Shown here one piece after another: positions 48,301 through 59,238 of a DNA stretch of 64,000 nucleotides (positions are counted from its first letter, which is position 1; each line of letters starts with the position of its first letter). The translations under genes were made by a program, and so were the position numbers. The stretch is from Macrotrachela quadricornifera (Eukaryota > Rotifera > Eurotatoria > Philodinida > Philodinidae), in NCBI GenBank assembly GCA_022393335.1, contig JAJEKB010000981.1, forward strand, positions 49,887-113,886, read 5' to 3'. The notes under the pieces are model-generated. The model searched no databases. It was not told the DNA's origin and saw nothing but the letters and a program-made list of their open reading frames with translations.

Positions 48301-49186
48301 TTAATGTTCGTATGGTGGTGGTTCATTAATACGCTCAGTTGTCGAGAGTCTACCTGGTGCCATAACAATTTTATGCCAACCAGCGTGATAATTATCATCA
48401 GATAATTGTTTTAAAAGTTCTTTTTCATCTTCAATTAATTTAATTTCAATTAATTTTTTCCATAGTAATGTTATAACTACTAATATTAAACATATAATAG
48501 CTAATACAGTTGCTAAAAAAAATCAATCAATAAATATAATTATTCTTTTAATTAATTAATCAAATATATATTAACAACTTACCAACACCAGTATAAAAAA
48601 ATCCATCACCAGAATGAATATAAAGATATTCAGTATCAATATAAAATTTTCCAGGTGAATATAATTTTGTTAATCCTGTAAAAATCATTGCAACTATAAG
48701 AATAATTGTAAATGATAATGTAAGAAATAAAAGTATCCAAATAAAACCAATAATATGACGACGATAACGATTATTTAAATTATAAAGTATAAGTATTGAT
48801 GTACCCCAAGATGGAAAAACAGTTAAATTTGAAAGAAATAATGCACATGAAAGTAATACAATAATAACATTGAAGGAATGAGGACGAGTTTCTCTTATCC
48901 ATACATCACATTTTATATTAGGATCATGGTAATGAGCTAGACATAGCCTCCATAAACCGATAGAACCATATTCAGTTATTCGAGAATAAATTGTTGTATT
49001 TAATTTTGTTGATTTATTATCCATATGAATTATTTCATATGTAAACCATGAATCAGAACGGAAACTTAACAGAAGAATAAAAGCTAGAAGTGTTGTTAAG
49101 ATACTTGCAAATGTTAATGGCCATTTTAAATGTGAATATTCATTTACAGGACTAATCATTGCGGACACTCTACGCCACTTTATCAT
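48301..49186 (-). CDS. Claudin/PMP22-like tetraspan membrane protein with a C-terminal PPPY motif
   Basis: This two-exon gene (intron about 48514-48576) encodes about 275 residues with four membrane helices: WPLTFASILTTLLAFILLL, VIIVLLSCALFLSNLTVF, IGFIWILLFLTLSFTIILIV and a last one spanning the splice (TGVG/TVLAIICLILVVITLLW). The first extracellular loop has SIGLWRLC followed by a Cys about 14 residues later, the G-L-W-x(2)-C...C signature of the claudin/PMP22/EMP superfamily. The loop also has N-x-T/S sequons. The cytosolic tail is charged and ends EPPPYEH, a PY motif of the kind bound by WW domains of Nedd4-type ligases. The family includes junction proteins and channel auxiliary subunits, and which applies here cannot be told. 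The Met at 49186 is the only reasonable start; a second Met lies nine codons in. Confidence 0.7.
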
Positions 49187-49989
49187 CTTTGTAAACGATA
49201 AATTTATATTTTATCACATTTTGCTTTCATACTAAAATAATAAAAAAAAAATACACTATTCATAGTTTTATCTTACGTCAGATGACAACGCCATAGAAAC
49301 ATATATACGAATAAATTTGTGTCCAGAAAAGAAAAAAAAACAATCACAATGAAATCTTTAACCTGGTTATTAAATTATAAAAAAGAAACTTTACAATATA
49401 TGAATAAACTAGGCAAGATTGAGGACGAAGAAACGAAGTAAAGAATAAAAGTAAATGATGTTGAATAATATGTACATATATTAACAGACACATTCATGCA
49501 TATATACATATATACATACAGGTTTTTTTCTCCTCTATTGTTGTTTATGTCTGTTTTTTATACGATAAATACGCGACCAAAAAATCGTATGAAAGAACAG
49601 AAAGAACAAAAATGACATAAGTTGCAATTGGCTTAGGCCAATATATTGGAATAAATATCTTCCGAAGTCTGATAAAAAAATATGTTTTTTTTTGTATTTA
49701 TACACATAAATATAACTACACCCACATTAGGTTTCATACAATTTATTCTTTTTTAACGAGCAATCTGACACATTCTTTTCTTCAAACTTATTCTTATGCA
49801 TCAAAGATTTTACGACAAATAAAAAATTCATTAACAATATCGAATTGATATTCTTTTACTTATAAGAACATTCATAATCATTAATAGTATTCGATAGATG
49901 TCCTTCAATCTCAATAAGATATTTTCCATAGTTTTCCATTTTGGATGTTATTGCACCATTTGAATTTATTTCAATATAGATAATTGATT

Positions 49990-50310
49990 GATAAAGATAA
50001 CAATCGACTGGAAAGCGCGGCGTCTTTCTGTAACCGGAGCTACTTCTGGAGTCGGACTGTGTGAATGACTTGCGGGCGGGAGTCCTGTTTGTCGTTGCTC
50101 TATGTTGATCAAGCGTCCGCACGAAGCTCGGTATCGACATGGTGGGAGTTGAGGAATCTCTCCTTCCAGGGCGTCTAAGGAAGGTTGAACCGGCTGAGGC
50201 GCGAATATGCGAGCAAGTCAAAGACCTCATGTCGAGCAGTCGTGGGATAGCGTTTGTGAATAGACAGCGGCAGGCAGCCCGTCCAATATAGTTGGACCAC
50301 AGTCTGTTTT
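49990..50310. other. GC-rich island of unknown origin
   Basis: About 300 bp with G+C well over half sits abruptly in DNA that is about three-quarters A/T. Borders are sharp, near 50002 (CGACTGGAAAGCGCGGCG) and 50306 (CCACAGTCTG then T-run). On the plus strand a frame from about 50109 to the TAG at 50289 reads sensibly (VGVEESLLPGRLRKVEPAEA, then ICEQVKDLMSSSRGIAFV) but has no start. The minus-strand frame at 49856-50230 is longer (124 codons), Arg/Ser/Thr-rich, and runs out into AT-rich flanks. No terminal repeats, poly(A) tail or recognisable domain. It could be a fragment of a mobile element or a recent foreign insertion. Confidence 0.45.
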
Positions 50311-51243
50311 TCTTTTTTTTTATTTCTCTAGATTATTTGATTATTCTTAAAATAGTTTAGTAATCAAAATATTTTCTTCTTCATAGTTTTTATATAAATT
50401 CATGAAGACAATGAATCTTTTAATGAGATAAGAACAAAAATTGCTATGAGAAAAATTTTGTTCAAATTTCTAATTGTTATAAATGAATAATTATTTGTTC
50501 ATTAATTCAAGAATATTATATAACTGAACACACAATATTCTTATGATAATATGACGATCGAGTATGTAAGGATTCAAAATCTAAATTTTATTTAATCTTT
50601 TCAAAACAATTTATCATATTGTGATAGAATATGCCATTGAAAAATGTTTGTTCAAGATTGAATATTTAAGATGAAATATAATAAAATAAATCCATGAACT
50701 CCTTATATCAATGAGTGCGTGCTTTAACACTTTTTTCTTTAAAACTATTTTGTCACATGAACATTGATATGAAGAGATATTAATTATCTTACAATGACAA
50801 ATAAGTGGCATAAGTACTTCAATAGATTCCAATTTATATCAATGCCTATTTTCATGTCATTTGAAGTAATCTGATCGGTTTTTTTAACATAAAAAAAAGT
50901 TATGCTAATCTCATGTTCAACATTTATAAAATTTTTTTTTGAGCTTTAGTTCAATATTAATGCAAATATTCATCAAAAGATTGAAAAAAAATACATCGCT
51001 AGGCCTTATTACGTATATGCAAAATCATGAATAATCAAACCATATACTGTTATTTAGACTATTTATGCTACGTAATTTTTGTAGAATATAAATATTATAA
51101 TCACTTTCTACATTAAATAAAATATATGTATTATACGACCTATATTCAAAAAAAAAACCTATGTAAATATAATTTATTCAGATTTCATACTTAAAGGAAT
51201 ATTTCTTTTACTAAAACATTATTCTTAATCATTTTAAGTAAGC
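50311..51243. other. Intergenic region upstream of the DEG/ENaC gene
   Basis: AT-rich sequence without a supported gene. A 72-codon minus-strand frame at 50614-50832 has no start context or domain. Presumably it contains the channel promoter. A T/A-rich run with AG (TTAATCATTTTAAG) lies just before the ATG at 51244. Confidence 0.4.
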
Positions 51244-52936
51244 ATGTCGAATGAAACAATAAGACATGTAACAACTGTTTTTCCAATAGATCCAGAAGCT
51301 TTGAAACCAAACCCAAAACATCGACGTCGTGTTTCAATTATCAAAGATTTCAGTTTAAATACATCAACTCATGGAATTCCTGGTATTGCACGTAGTGAAA
51401 GTATACAAAATCGTTTATTTTGGATTACTTCATTGCTTATTTTTGCTGGTATAATGACATATTTTATTGTTCAATCAATTCGTGCATATTTTGAATATCC
51501 TTCACAGACATCTATATCTATTGTTGTTGAATGGCCTCAAGCTTTTCCTGCTGTAACAGTTTGTAATTATTCTCCATTACGATATGATCAATTCATTGGT
51601 CCTTTTTTAAATTATTTAAGTGCACATAATTTAACAAATAAAACGAATACATCTGACTTCACTATTCAACAATCTATGTATATACAGGATTTTCTAATTT
51701 ATAAACTCAATCAAGATGAATCCTTAAACAATTTTTTTTATTCACTTGAGTCAATGATGATGAGATGTTCTTATAATGGAAGACTATGTTCAGTGACTAA
51801 TTTTACTTGGTTTATTTCATCAGCATATGGTCTTTGCTATACATTCAATGCAAAATTAAAAAATGATACTGATAATAGTATAAGATATAATGCAGATTTT
51901 GGAGGAAATGGCCTATTTCAATTATATTTCTATGTGCATCAACATCAATATGTGCCTTATGTGTCAAATGGTAAGCATAATATTATGATTTCGTTGTAAT
52001 GTACTTTGTTTTTTATATTTCTTCTACATATTTTATGCACAGGCATTGGTATGGTAGTAATGGTTCATGACAATACACAGTTACCTACTATTGAACTAGC
52101 AGCAATGCAACTTGCGCCTGGTCGACATCACAAATTGAGCTATATGAAAAGAACCAGTTTGTTTTTGTCAGCACCCTACACAACTTGCAACGATAAACTT
52201 AATCTTGGGATGCAAGTTCTATTTGATCAATATAATGGTACTGATTATGGATATTCACAATATCAATGTTTTGTTGCTTGTATACAGGCTTATACGTGAG
52301 TGTGTTATGTTAGTTATACACTAATTTCTTATACAATTTACTAATTTTAGTTATGCAAAATGTAGTTGTGGAAGTCCTTTTCGTTGGGCTGCTCGATATA
52401 TTGTACTACCTGGCACTAATAAAGCAATTAATATAACATTTTGTGATATAAGAAATTCATGCTATATTGAAGCAACAACAGAAATTATGAATACACACTC
52501 TATTTGGCGAAATTATTGTCCTGACTGTACACAAGAATGTTCGTTCTCTGATTTTATTATTAAATCATCTTCAGTTCTAGCACCACCTAAGTATCTATTG
52601 AATGAAATGAAAAGGTTCGTTGAATCATCAAAAATTCCGTTGCCTGAAAATTGGTCAACATCATGGATTTCAGAGATTCAATCTAGTTATGTTTCTTTGG
52701 AAGTTGCCTATGAAACGACTCGAAGTGAAATCTATTCTCAACAAGCAACAATTAGTCCAACTGATGTAGTTTCTAATGTTGGTGGACAAACAGGTCTTTG
52801 GATTGGTATTAGTTTTCTTTCATTAATGGAACTTGCTGAAATGCTTTATAGACTTTTACGTTATCAATGTTACGGCCTTCGAAGAACTATACGAAAGAGA
52901 TTTAGATCACAGGAAACTGATAATTACTTATACTGA
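51244..52936 (+). CDS. DEG/ENaC/ASIC-family sodium channel subunit
   Basis: This is a trimeric, amiloride-sensitive-type cation channel subunit of the plasma membrane. The protein of about 530 residues is coded by three exons (51244-51970, about 52043-52295 and 52351-52936). The N terminus contains the gating His-Gly pair in STHGIPGIARSES, about 20 residues before TM1 (LFWITSLLIFAGIMTYFIVQSI). The extracellular domain starts with the family motif FPAVTVCNYSPLRY, carries N-glycosylation sites and a Cys-rich region (YQCFVACIQ, CSCGSPF, CPDCTQECSFSDF). TM2 is preceded by SNVGGQTGLWIGISFLSLMEL, in which GIS fits the G-x-S selectivity filter. The cytosolic tail is short and basic. The usual degenerin gating residue before TM2 cannot be aligned with certainty. 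The ligand (acid, peptide or mechanical) is unknown. The family is expanded in rotifers and other protostomes. Confidence 0.92.
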
Positions 52937-53666
52937 ATTATTAATAAGAATGAAAACATGTATACTTTAATACGGCTTTTTTACTGATCATAAGATGAAT
53001 AGAATTATTTTACAAAAATTTTCATTCTCTGTTTCACTGATTCTGATATCTAAGAAAGCCTGAAATCTTCATGACCTGTTTCTTTAGATAAATCATTGGA
53101 TAGTTTGACACTTTGAAAATGGCTTAATAAGCTGTTCTAGATATTTCATGAGTTATTTATTATAAAAATTATTATCTGTTCATAGACATCACGTACGCTA
53201 TTTCATACATATTATTCAATATAAATATTACGATAATCTCCAATCAATATGTACATATTTTTCTATTTAGTAATAGTTTATGTATATAACTGTACGTAGA
53301 ATCCTTATAAACTGTATTTCGAGTATTATAAGTACTATTACATTAACATACAACTCCACTAAATAGAGTAAAATAAATTATACTACAATCAAATATATAA
53401 TAATCAATAGTTGAAAACAAAGTTTTCTAAATTATGAATACATTGCTAAAAACTTCAAATGTTTGAAAGGAAAGCATTTTTCTCATTATAAAAGGTGAAA
53501 ATAAATTGGAGTATTTTATTAATATAAAGTGGATTAAAAATGATTTTGGTGGTAATCTACTTCTTTCCACTATGCTTGTAGTTGTATGAGAAAATTACAG
53601 AGCATAATGTAAGAATTCTTTTATCAGGCAGTAATAATGAATATAATTTGCTTCAATTGTTTGTGA
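52937..53666. other. Convergent intergenic region
   Basis: 3' space between the channel gene and the B-box-like gene. AT-rich, no supported gene, repeat element or RNA. Confidence 0.4.
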
Positions 53667-54911
53667 TTAATGTAAATTAATACCATCGGTTGTTCTTATA
53701 CCAATAATATATTTACCCCATTGAATAATATTCCAAGGTTGTTGAGCATATTTATCGACTTTTAATAATTTTCCATTGTTAGAAATATGAAATAATCGAC
53801 GACTTAGAGCATCTACAACCATCCATTGTTCTTCATGAAGTAAACAGCAACGAAATCCTTGTCCAACATCGATAGACCAAAGACGTTCGAGATTTATCGA
53901 AGAACGAAGATCAAGACGTGTTGTATTTTTTTCTGTATTATAGATAATCATTGCAAGTGATTTATGATTTGATTTAAGATCGAAAATATATTCGCGTTCG
54001 TCGCATGTTTCTGGTGTCCGTCGTTCTTTGACACCTTTATTAGACAGTGGAAGTTTATATTCAAAAATAGATGGACCTAATCCTTGTGTTAATAAGAATA
54101 AAGTAGAATCCGAACAAGTTCCACGACTCCATTCGACATCAGATGAGATTGAACATCGTGTCATAGTCATAGTATTTTGATCGACTGTAAATACATCTTT
54201 ATTTGTTACTACTATGAATCGACCTATTGTTGACGACCAGCACATATCCCAAATATCATCATGAGTCCATGACATTTGTTTAATAAGTGAAAAATGTCGA
54301 TCCAACAAAGAAAGATTTGGTGGTTGATGTATCAATAGATTTTTCTCATTGCTGGCTAAAGATGGAAATCCATTCAATGGTAATTTCATTGTTCGACATG
54401 ATGGAGGTAGAGGTAAGAGATCATGAATAATAAGATTATCATCAATTACTAATGGATGGATAGTAAATCGAAGAGTTTGAAATTCACTTAACTTTTGTTC
54501 AATTAATCGAATATCTTGTGTGATTATTTCAACATCATCTCGAGCGGCATCATGTTTTCGCATTAATTTTTCCAATTTATTTCGAACTCGTTCAACTTCA
54601 TGTTTTAATTTTTCACGTCTATCATCAATAAAATCTCGACGTTTTGTTTCATAATATCGTTCGACTGCTTGATGAGCTTCATCACGCCATTTTTCTAATG
54701 CTATAAGATAAGATGGTTCAAGAGATGAGAATTTAGTCAATCGTTTTGCAAGTCCATTGATTTTATCAGATAATGGTGGTAATTTATTATTAATTCGACC
54801 AAAATGTTGTGTTAAATGTTCTAAACAATAACATTTTTCACAACATATACATACAGTACGTGAAGGACTTCTACATCCTTCAATGGTACATGGTCTACTT
54901 GATGATGCCAT
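53667..54911 (-). CDS. B-box-like zinc finger / coiled-coil protein, intronless
   Basis: The likely start is the Met at 54911 (MASSSRPCTIEGC), not the upstream in-frame Met at 55076, whose 55-residue extension is Phe/His/Leu-rich non-coding-like sequence. The product is about 414 residues. Residues about 8-40 have a Cys/His cluster, C-x4-C-x7-C-x-C-x2-C-x-C-x3-H-x3-H, like a B-box. Residues about 60-175 are strongly charged and helical (RREKLKHEVERVRNKLEKLMRK without the gaps) and should form a coiled coil. The remaining 240 residues contain repeated Trp- and Asp-rich strands (WTHDDIWDMCWSS, FIVVTNKDVFTVD, RRLFHISNNGKLL) that suggest a beta-propeller. The plan is TRIM-NHL-like without a RING, so ubiquitin ligase activity should not be assumed. 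No specific function can be assigned. Confidence 0.7.
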   Translation of the reverse strand: MASSSRPCTIEGCRSPSRTVCICCEKCYCLEHLTQHFGRINNKLPPLSDKINGLAKRLTKFSSLEPSYLIALEKWRDEAHQAVERYYETKRRDFIDDRREKLKHEVERVRNKLEKLMRKHDAARDDVEIITQDIRLIEQKLSEFQTLRFTIHPLVIDDNLIIHDLLPLPPSCRTMKLPLNGFPSLASNEKNLLIHQPPNLSLLDRHFSLIKQMSWTHDDIWDMCWSSTIGRFIVVTNKDVFTVDQNTMTMTRCSISSDVEWSRGTCSDSTLFLLTQGLGPSIFEYKLPLSNKGVKERRTPETCDEREYIFDLKSNHKSLAMIIYNTEKNTTRLDLRSSINLERLWSIDVGQGFRCCLLHEEQWMVVDALSRRLFHISNNGKLLKVDKYAQQPWNIIQWGKYIIGIRTTDGINLH

Positions 54912-55847
54912 CTTTTGCTTGCAACAAGACAGATGTGAAAGTCGTACAATAAAAGAATGTATGAAAAATAGATTGTTTATGTGAAACACACGTGTTATAA
55001 AAAATTCTTTAAATGGTATTAACGAATGGTGAGAAGGCAAAATGAAGAGAGTAGTCAGAATTGCAAAAAAAAACAAAGTGTGTTTTTATTGTTTAGTGTA
55101 TAGAACATTTTGTTTTGAAACTGTTTTTCTTTTTTCAAACTATTTCATAACATCAATCGCCGTAAACTTTTAGTTAAATGTGCATTCCTATCATTACTTA
55201 GGCATCAAAACTTTAGAGATACATATTACAAATGATTTTCATATCAAGTGATTCATCTGATCGTTCACAAACTGAAATATAAAAAAAATATAAGGTTTAA
55301 ATTGTAAAAGATAGTTTTTGTTTTCAACGTGCTACACAATTTCATCAATAAGTAAGACTTCATCAAAATCAACTTCGTGTTTTTAATTCATATATTAGAT
55401 ATTATGCATATATTCTCATGTCATGCTGAAGTATTTCTTTAATATTGAAAAGGATTTCGTGTAAATCATGTTGTGATTGAATAATTAAATTTAATTTATA
55501 TGATTAGATATGTCTAAGAATTAATACAGCTCAATTCAGAAGTCAGTACTCAGCTCAGATTTTCTCTTCACAATGATCATTTCATGTTATAGTTATAGAC
55601 GTAATTGCGCATCTAAATATTATTCTAAGGGATATCGAAGTTGTTTTTCTACATACAATCGACAATGATGTGTATAAAGTGCATTGGGCAAAATAACATT
55701 AAAGTTTTGATTACCAATTTGCCCCTTTTCAATTATTTTTGGATTAGATTCTCATATGTCTTTATTTATTCTTTCTTTACACAAAAAAAAAATACTATGT
55801 ATATATATACTTATTTATACCAGTTTGCTCACATACAATCATTCGAA
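54912..55847. other. Divergent promoter region, no gene seen
   Basis: Space between the B-box-like gene and the GH128-type gene, transcribed outward. A 124-codon frame at 55641-56015 runs through the real first exon of the glucanase in a different arrangement and is not a gene in itself. No repeat element was recognised. Confidence 0.4.
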
Positions 55848-56918
55848 ATGCACTCATCATTTAAATTGATTTTAATTCTACTTGTCGTGATAGACAATAA
55901 AGTCGTAAGGTCAGTACTATCATTCAAAATGAGAGATTTCTATTTGACATTCTATTATCTTTATCGCAAACAAAATATATATTCGAGACGGCAAATGAAA
56001 CTTTTATCCAACTAATTTTTTTCCTATTTTGTTAGACAAAGTAAAATAAAAGTAATATATTTATTATGATATTATAATATAATAACAATGTACATAAACT
56101 GTCACATAGTTGTAGCGATTATTTGAATTTTTTTTTATTATTAATCATGTATGTGATATCAATTTCTTTTATATTCTAGTGCAAGTAAAAGAGGAATAGC
56201 ATGGCCACTAGACAATAAACAAGATTCATCCAATATTTTTATTGGTGGAAAAATTTCATGGATTTATAACTGGTCTCCTCTAAGATATAACAATGCTGGA
56301 TTTGAATTTGTTCCAATGTTATGGAGCACAAACAAAGGTCATGATGGAAGACAGTTCTATAATCAAGCACAAGGAGCAAAAGCTGTACTTGGTTTTAATG
56401 AACCAGAACGTGGTGAACAAGCAAACATGAATCCAGTTGAAGCAGCACATGCTTGGAAACAATACATTCAACCACTTCGAGCTCAAGGAATTCGACTCGG
56501 TTCACCAGGTATTGCTTCTACTGAACAAGGTTTGCAATGGTTACAACAATTTCTTAATGAATTGAATAGAATTGGTGGAAGTATTGATTTTCTTGCTCTA
56601 CATTGGTATGGTCGAGGGGCAGATAACTTTATTAATTTTATTACAAATGCTCGTCAACGTTTGGGCAATAAATATAATGTATGGGTAACAGAATTTGCTT
56701 GTACATCATGGAATCCAAATCAACAGGTTTCTCAGGCAGAAGTTAATGAGTTTATGAGACAAAGTTTAGCTAAACTTGATTCATTAAGTTGGGTAGAACG
56801 TTATTCATGGTTCGGTGCACAACGTCAATTAGATGCTGCACTTGGTTCTGCAAATTGTTTGATTGCACCCAATGGACAATTATCTGATTTGGGTCGAAAA
56901 TATGTTCATGGATTCTAG
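55848..56918 (+). CDS. Secreted GH128-type (Asl1-like) glycoside hydrolase
   Basis: The family hydrolyses beta-1,3-glucans such as those of fungal walls. Exon 1 (55848-55909) encodes a signal peptide, MHSSFKLILILLVVIDNKVV; an intron of 270 bp (donor GTCAGT, acceptor TATTCTAG) follows; exon 2 (56180-56918) holds the whole catalytic domain. Landmarks are RGIAWPLDN, SWIYNWSP, FVPMLWS, the acid/base Glu in VLGFNEPERGEQANM, RLGSPGIAS, FLALHWYG and the presumed nucleophile Glu in VWVTEFACTSW, then VERYSWFG near the end. The mature enzyme of about 245 residues matches the single-domain size of the family. GH128/Asl1-like proteins are mainly fungal, plant and bacterial, so this is a strong candidate for horizontal acquisition, later given a signal-peptide exon and an intron. 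The intron shows the gene is processed as a eukaryotic nuclear gene and is not contamination. Confidence 0.88.
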
Positions 56919-57115
56919 ATGATTATAGTTTGCAAATATGAAAAAAATTTGAGAAAATTGAAAATATATCTTAAATAAGAGTGTGACATTACATATGAAA
57001 TATATCATGAATGCAACTAATACCGTAATAATTTCATTAAATTTGACAGAAAGATAGTCCGTCATAGATATATCTACTATGCAAAAGGCACTAAGACAAT
57101 CAAATATATAGATAA

Positions 57116-57943
57116 TACAGAGTATTCAGAAATTCATTGACCAAAAGTTTTTTCGTATATTTTTGTTACTTTATCAAACTTTATCAACAAATTTTTTTTA
57201 AAATCATAGGTGAATATACAGAGTTTTTATTTATTCAAACGAAGTTCAAAAGTATGACTTAGAGGATTCACCTTTCATCGAAATAAAACGAATTAATCTT
57301 TTTTCTATTTCCAGAAAAAAATTAACAAAGAGCTCTTTTCTTTTATTGTTTCGACTTTCTAAATCATTCTAATTCTAAATCGTCCAGGTATCTGTTTGCT
57401 TGTTGACTAATACATACACCTGTGATATTCGGACCCAAATAATCCTTGTACTGCTATAAAATTTTTGATAAACTAACGTTACGTGTAGTATGATGCAGTT
57501 GTGCAATGCCAAGCAAGCTAATCATTGAAACTTTTTCTAATGAATCAATGATTGATCAAGAAAACTACATCTCGATATGCTTGAAAGTTTCTATTAGCTA
57601 ATTTTAGGAGACGGAAAGTTTATTGAATAGGTGTTTTTTCGATAGTATGGGCTACTAATGCACTTCTCACACTTTATTTTGGTAAGTTTCTAACCATATG
57701 AAAACATCAAACAAAAAAGACTTAGTCAATTTATGAATTATTTACGTTTTGCAAAGAAAGTGAAATTTTCGATTTCGATTAAAGGTGATAGTTTTGCAAA
57801 GTAATATGGGGAACATCGTTCGGATAAATAAAAACTCCGGATATTCACCTATAATTTCAAAAAAAAATTGTTGGTAAAGTTTAATGAAATAGCAAAGATA
57901 TACGAAAAAATTTTTAGTCATTGAATTTCCAGATACCCTGTAT
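57116..57943. mobile_element. Foldback DNA element with very long terminal inverted repeats
   Basis: Left arm (57116 to about 57293) and right arm (about 57767-57943, other strand) match over about 175 bp with scattered differences. The left arm starts TACAGAGTATTCAGAAATTC and the right arm TACAGGGTATCTGGAAATTC. Further inward both share TTTTTTCGTATAT, AAACTTTA-CAACAAATTTTTTTT and ATAGGTGAATAT. TA repeats flank both ends, consistent with a TA target site. The unique middle (about 470 bp) has no transposase frame. It lies between the GH128 and fatty-acid-hydroxylase genes. Tc1/mariner superfamily is a guess from the TA sites. Confidence 0.75.
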
Positions 57944-58173
57944 ATCTTACCATAAATGCTAAGATTGTATAACTAGTGTGTGGATTGAGAAGTATCAATT
58001 ACAATTTTGTTTTTTTTGTAATAGAGCAATAATAAAATACAATACTTATTAACAATCATCGCTTACAATAGACACTTAATAGACTCAAAAATATAGAACA
58101 ACATGAAATGTTACAGACATTGATTTTCGATAGTTCTTTTTAATATAAAGTTATTTTATGATTCATTCAATCT

Positions 58174-59238
58174 CTATTTCTCTATGCCTTCAATACGTTC
58201 ACTGATTGTGTTAAAGATTCGATCAAAAATTCTTGTTTGTTTACCATAATTCTTGCCACTTTTTCCATAGCGATGATGTAAATCATGATCTTCAATTGTA
58301 AGTTCCATTCTAAATGGTCGAAGTATTTCACCAAGTAGTGGATGAGTCCAATAAGCACGTGTACCACTATGACCCATTCCTTCAATATACATAAGAATAC
58401 ATTGAGCAATCCAAAATTCATGTGCTGATAATGGCATAACTAAAGATGCACCTAATGGAATGAGAAAGATTTCGATAACTTCTTGTACATTATCAGCAAG
58501 AATTGCTTGAAGTGGTGTAGGATGTTTTGTAGCATGATGTTTACTATGATACTTCCAAAGAAAAGGAACTGTATGAACTGTACGATGATAAGAATAGAAG
58601 AAAAAATCTAAAGCAATCAACCAAAGGCCAATTTTGATTGGAAAAATCCAAGAAATAGTCTTGCCAAATGATGGAGGAGCATAACGATCGTATCCACCTA
58701 AAATCAAACCACCAGCAGTACGTGCTATTGTATAAATGAGAACACTTAGAATCAATCGAAATACATCTTTATCAGCAACATAATCACGTGGTCTTTTATG
58801 TTCATCGAAAGTACCATATAAATCCATATAATAAGTAAGTTGTTTAATTAGATTAATAGTAAAAACAACATAAGCCAAATGATAAAAAATAAATGTTATA
58901 GCGGGATGCCATGTATGAAAGAAACTATTTTCGGGTATAATATAATACCAAAATGCTTGAATAATTAATGCTGGAGCAATCATAATAGTTAACCACATAC
59001 GTTCATACCAAACATTGAGATTAGGAGGTGAATTTGGATTTTGTGGTTGAACAATATAACATTTGTCACTGGCAAGATCAAGCGTGGCAAGACGTTCCCA
59101 AAAATTTCGTTTTTCATATGGCTTTTTTACCCAATTGACTGTTGCACGAAGTTTATAAGTAACAGTTGAAGAAGGTACCTGTTGAAAATCCGTATCAATC
59201 TCAGAAACTAATGGTTTTTCATAAGTCGTTTTCAGCAT
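58174..59238 (-). CDS. Fatty acid hydroxylase / sterol desaturase superfamily enzyme
   Basis: This single-exon gene of 354 codons encodes a di-iron membrane oxygenase, probably in the ER, acting on a lipid whose identity cannot be read from sequence. Histidine boxes are HRTVH (in FYSYHRTVHTVPFLWKYH), HSKHH followed by ATKHPTP, and HDLHH near the C terminus. A further His lies in GMGHSG. Hydrophobic segments near residues 80-105, 115-135, 165-180 and 200-215 fit the family's membrane plan. The N-terminal 70 residues are soluble and resemble long N-terminal extensions in fungal members. TKHPTPLQA and LADNVQEVIE match the fungal-type subgroup better than animal C4-sterol oxidases, so transfer from fungi is suspected but not shown. 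The start at 59238 is the first Met after a stop-rich A/T leader. Confidence 0.85.
   Translation of the reverse strand: MLKTTYEKPLVSEIDTDFQQVPSSTVTYKLRATVNWVKKPYEKRNFWERLATLDLASDKCYIVQPQNPNSPPNLNVWYERMWLTIMIAPALIIQAFWYYIIPENSFFHTWHPAITFIFYHLAYVVFTINLIKQLTYYMDLYGTFDEHKRPRDYVADKDVFRLILSVLIYTIARTAGGLILGGYDRYAPPSFGKTISWIFPIKIGLWLIALDFFFYSYHRTVHTVPFLWKYHSKHHATKHPTPLQAILADNVQEVIEIFLIPLGASLVMPLSAHEFWIAQCILMYIEGMGHSGTRAYWTHPLLGEILRPFRMELTIEDHDLHHRYGKSGKNYGKQTRIFDRIFNTISERIEGIEK

Noticed and set aside
54912..55076. N-terminal extension of the B-box-like protein from the first in-frame Met, resembling a signal peptide.
   Set aside because: The 55 residues are Phe/His/Leu-rich and AT-derived. The next Met begins a typical MASSS start directly before the zinc cluster, which would be unlikely in a secreted protein.
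55641..56015. 124-codon frame before the glucanase.
   Set aside because: Only the part from 55848 to 55909 is coding. The upstream part is non-coding-like and the downstream part is the intron.
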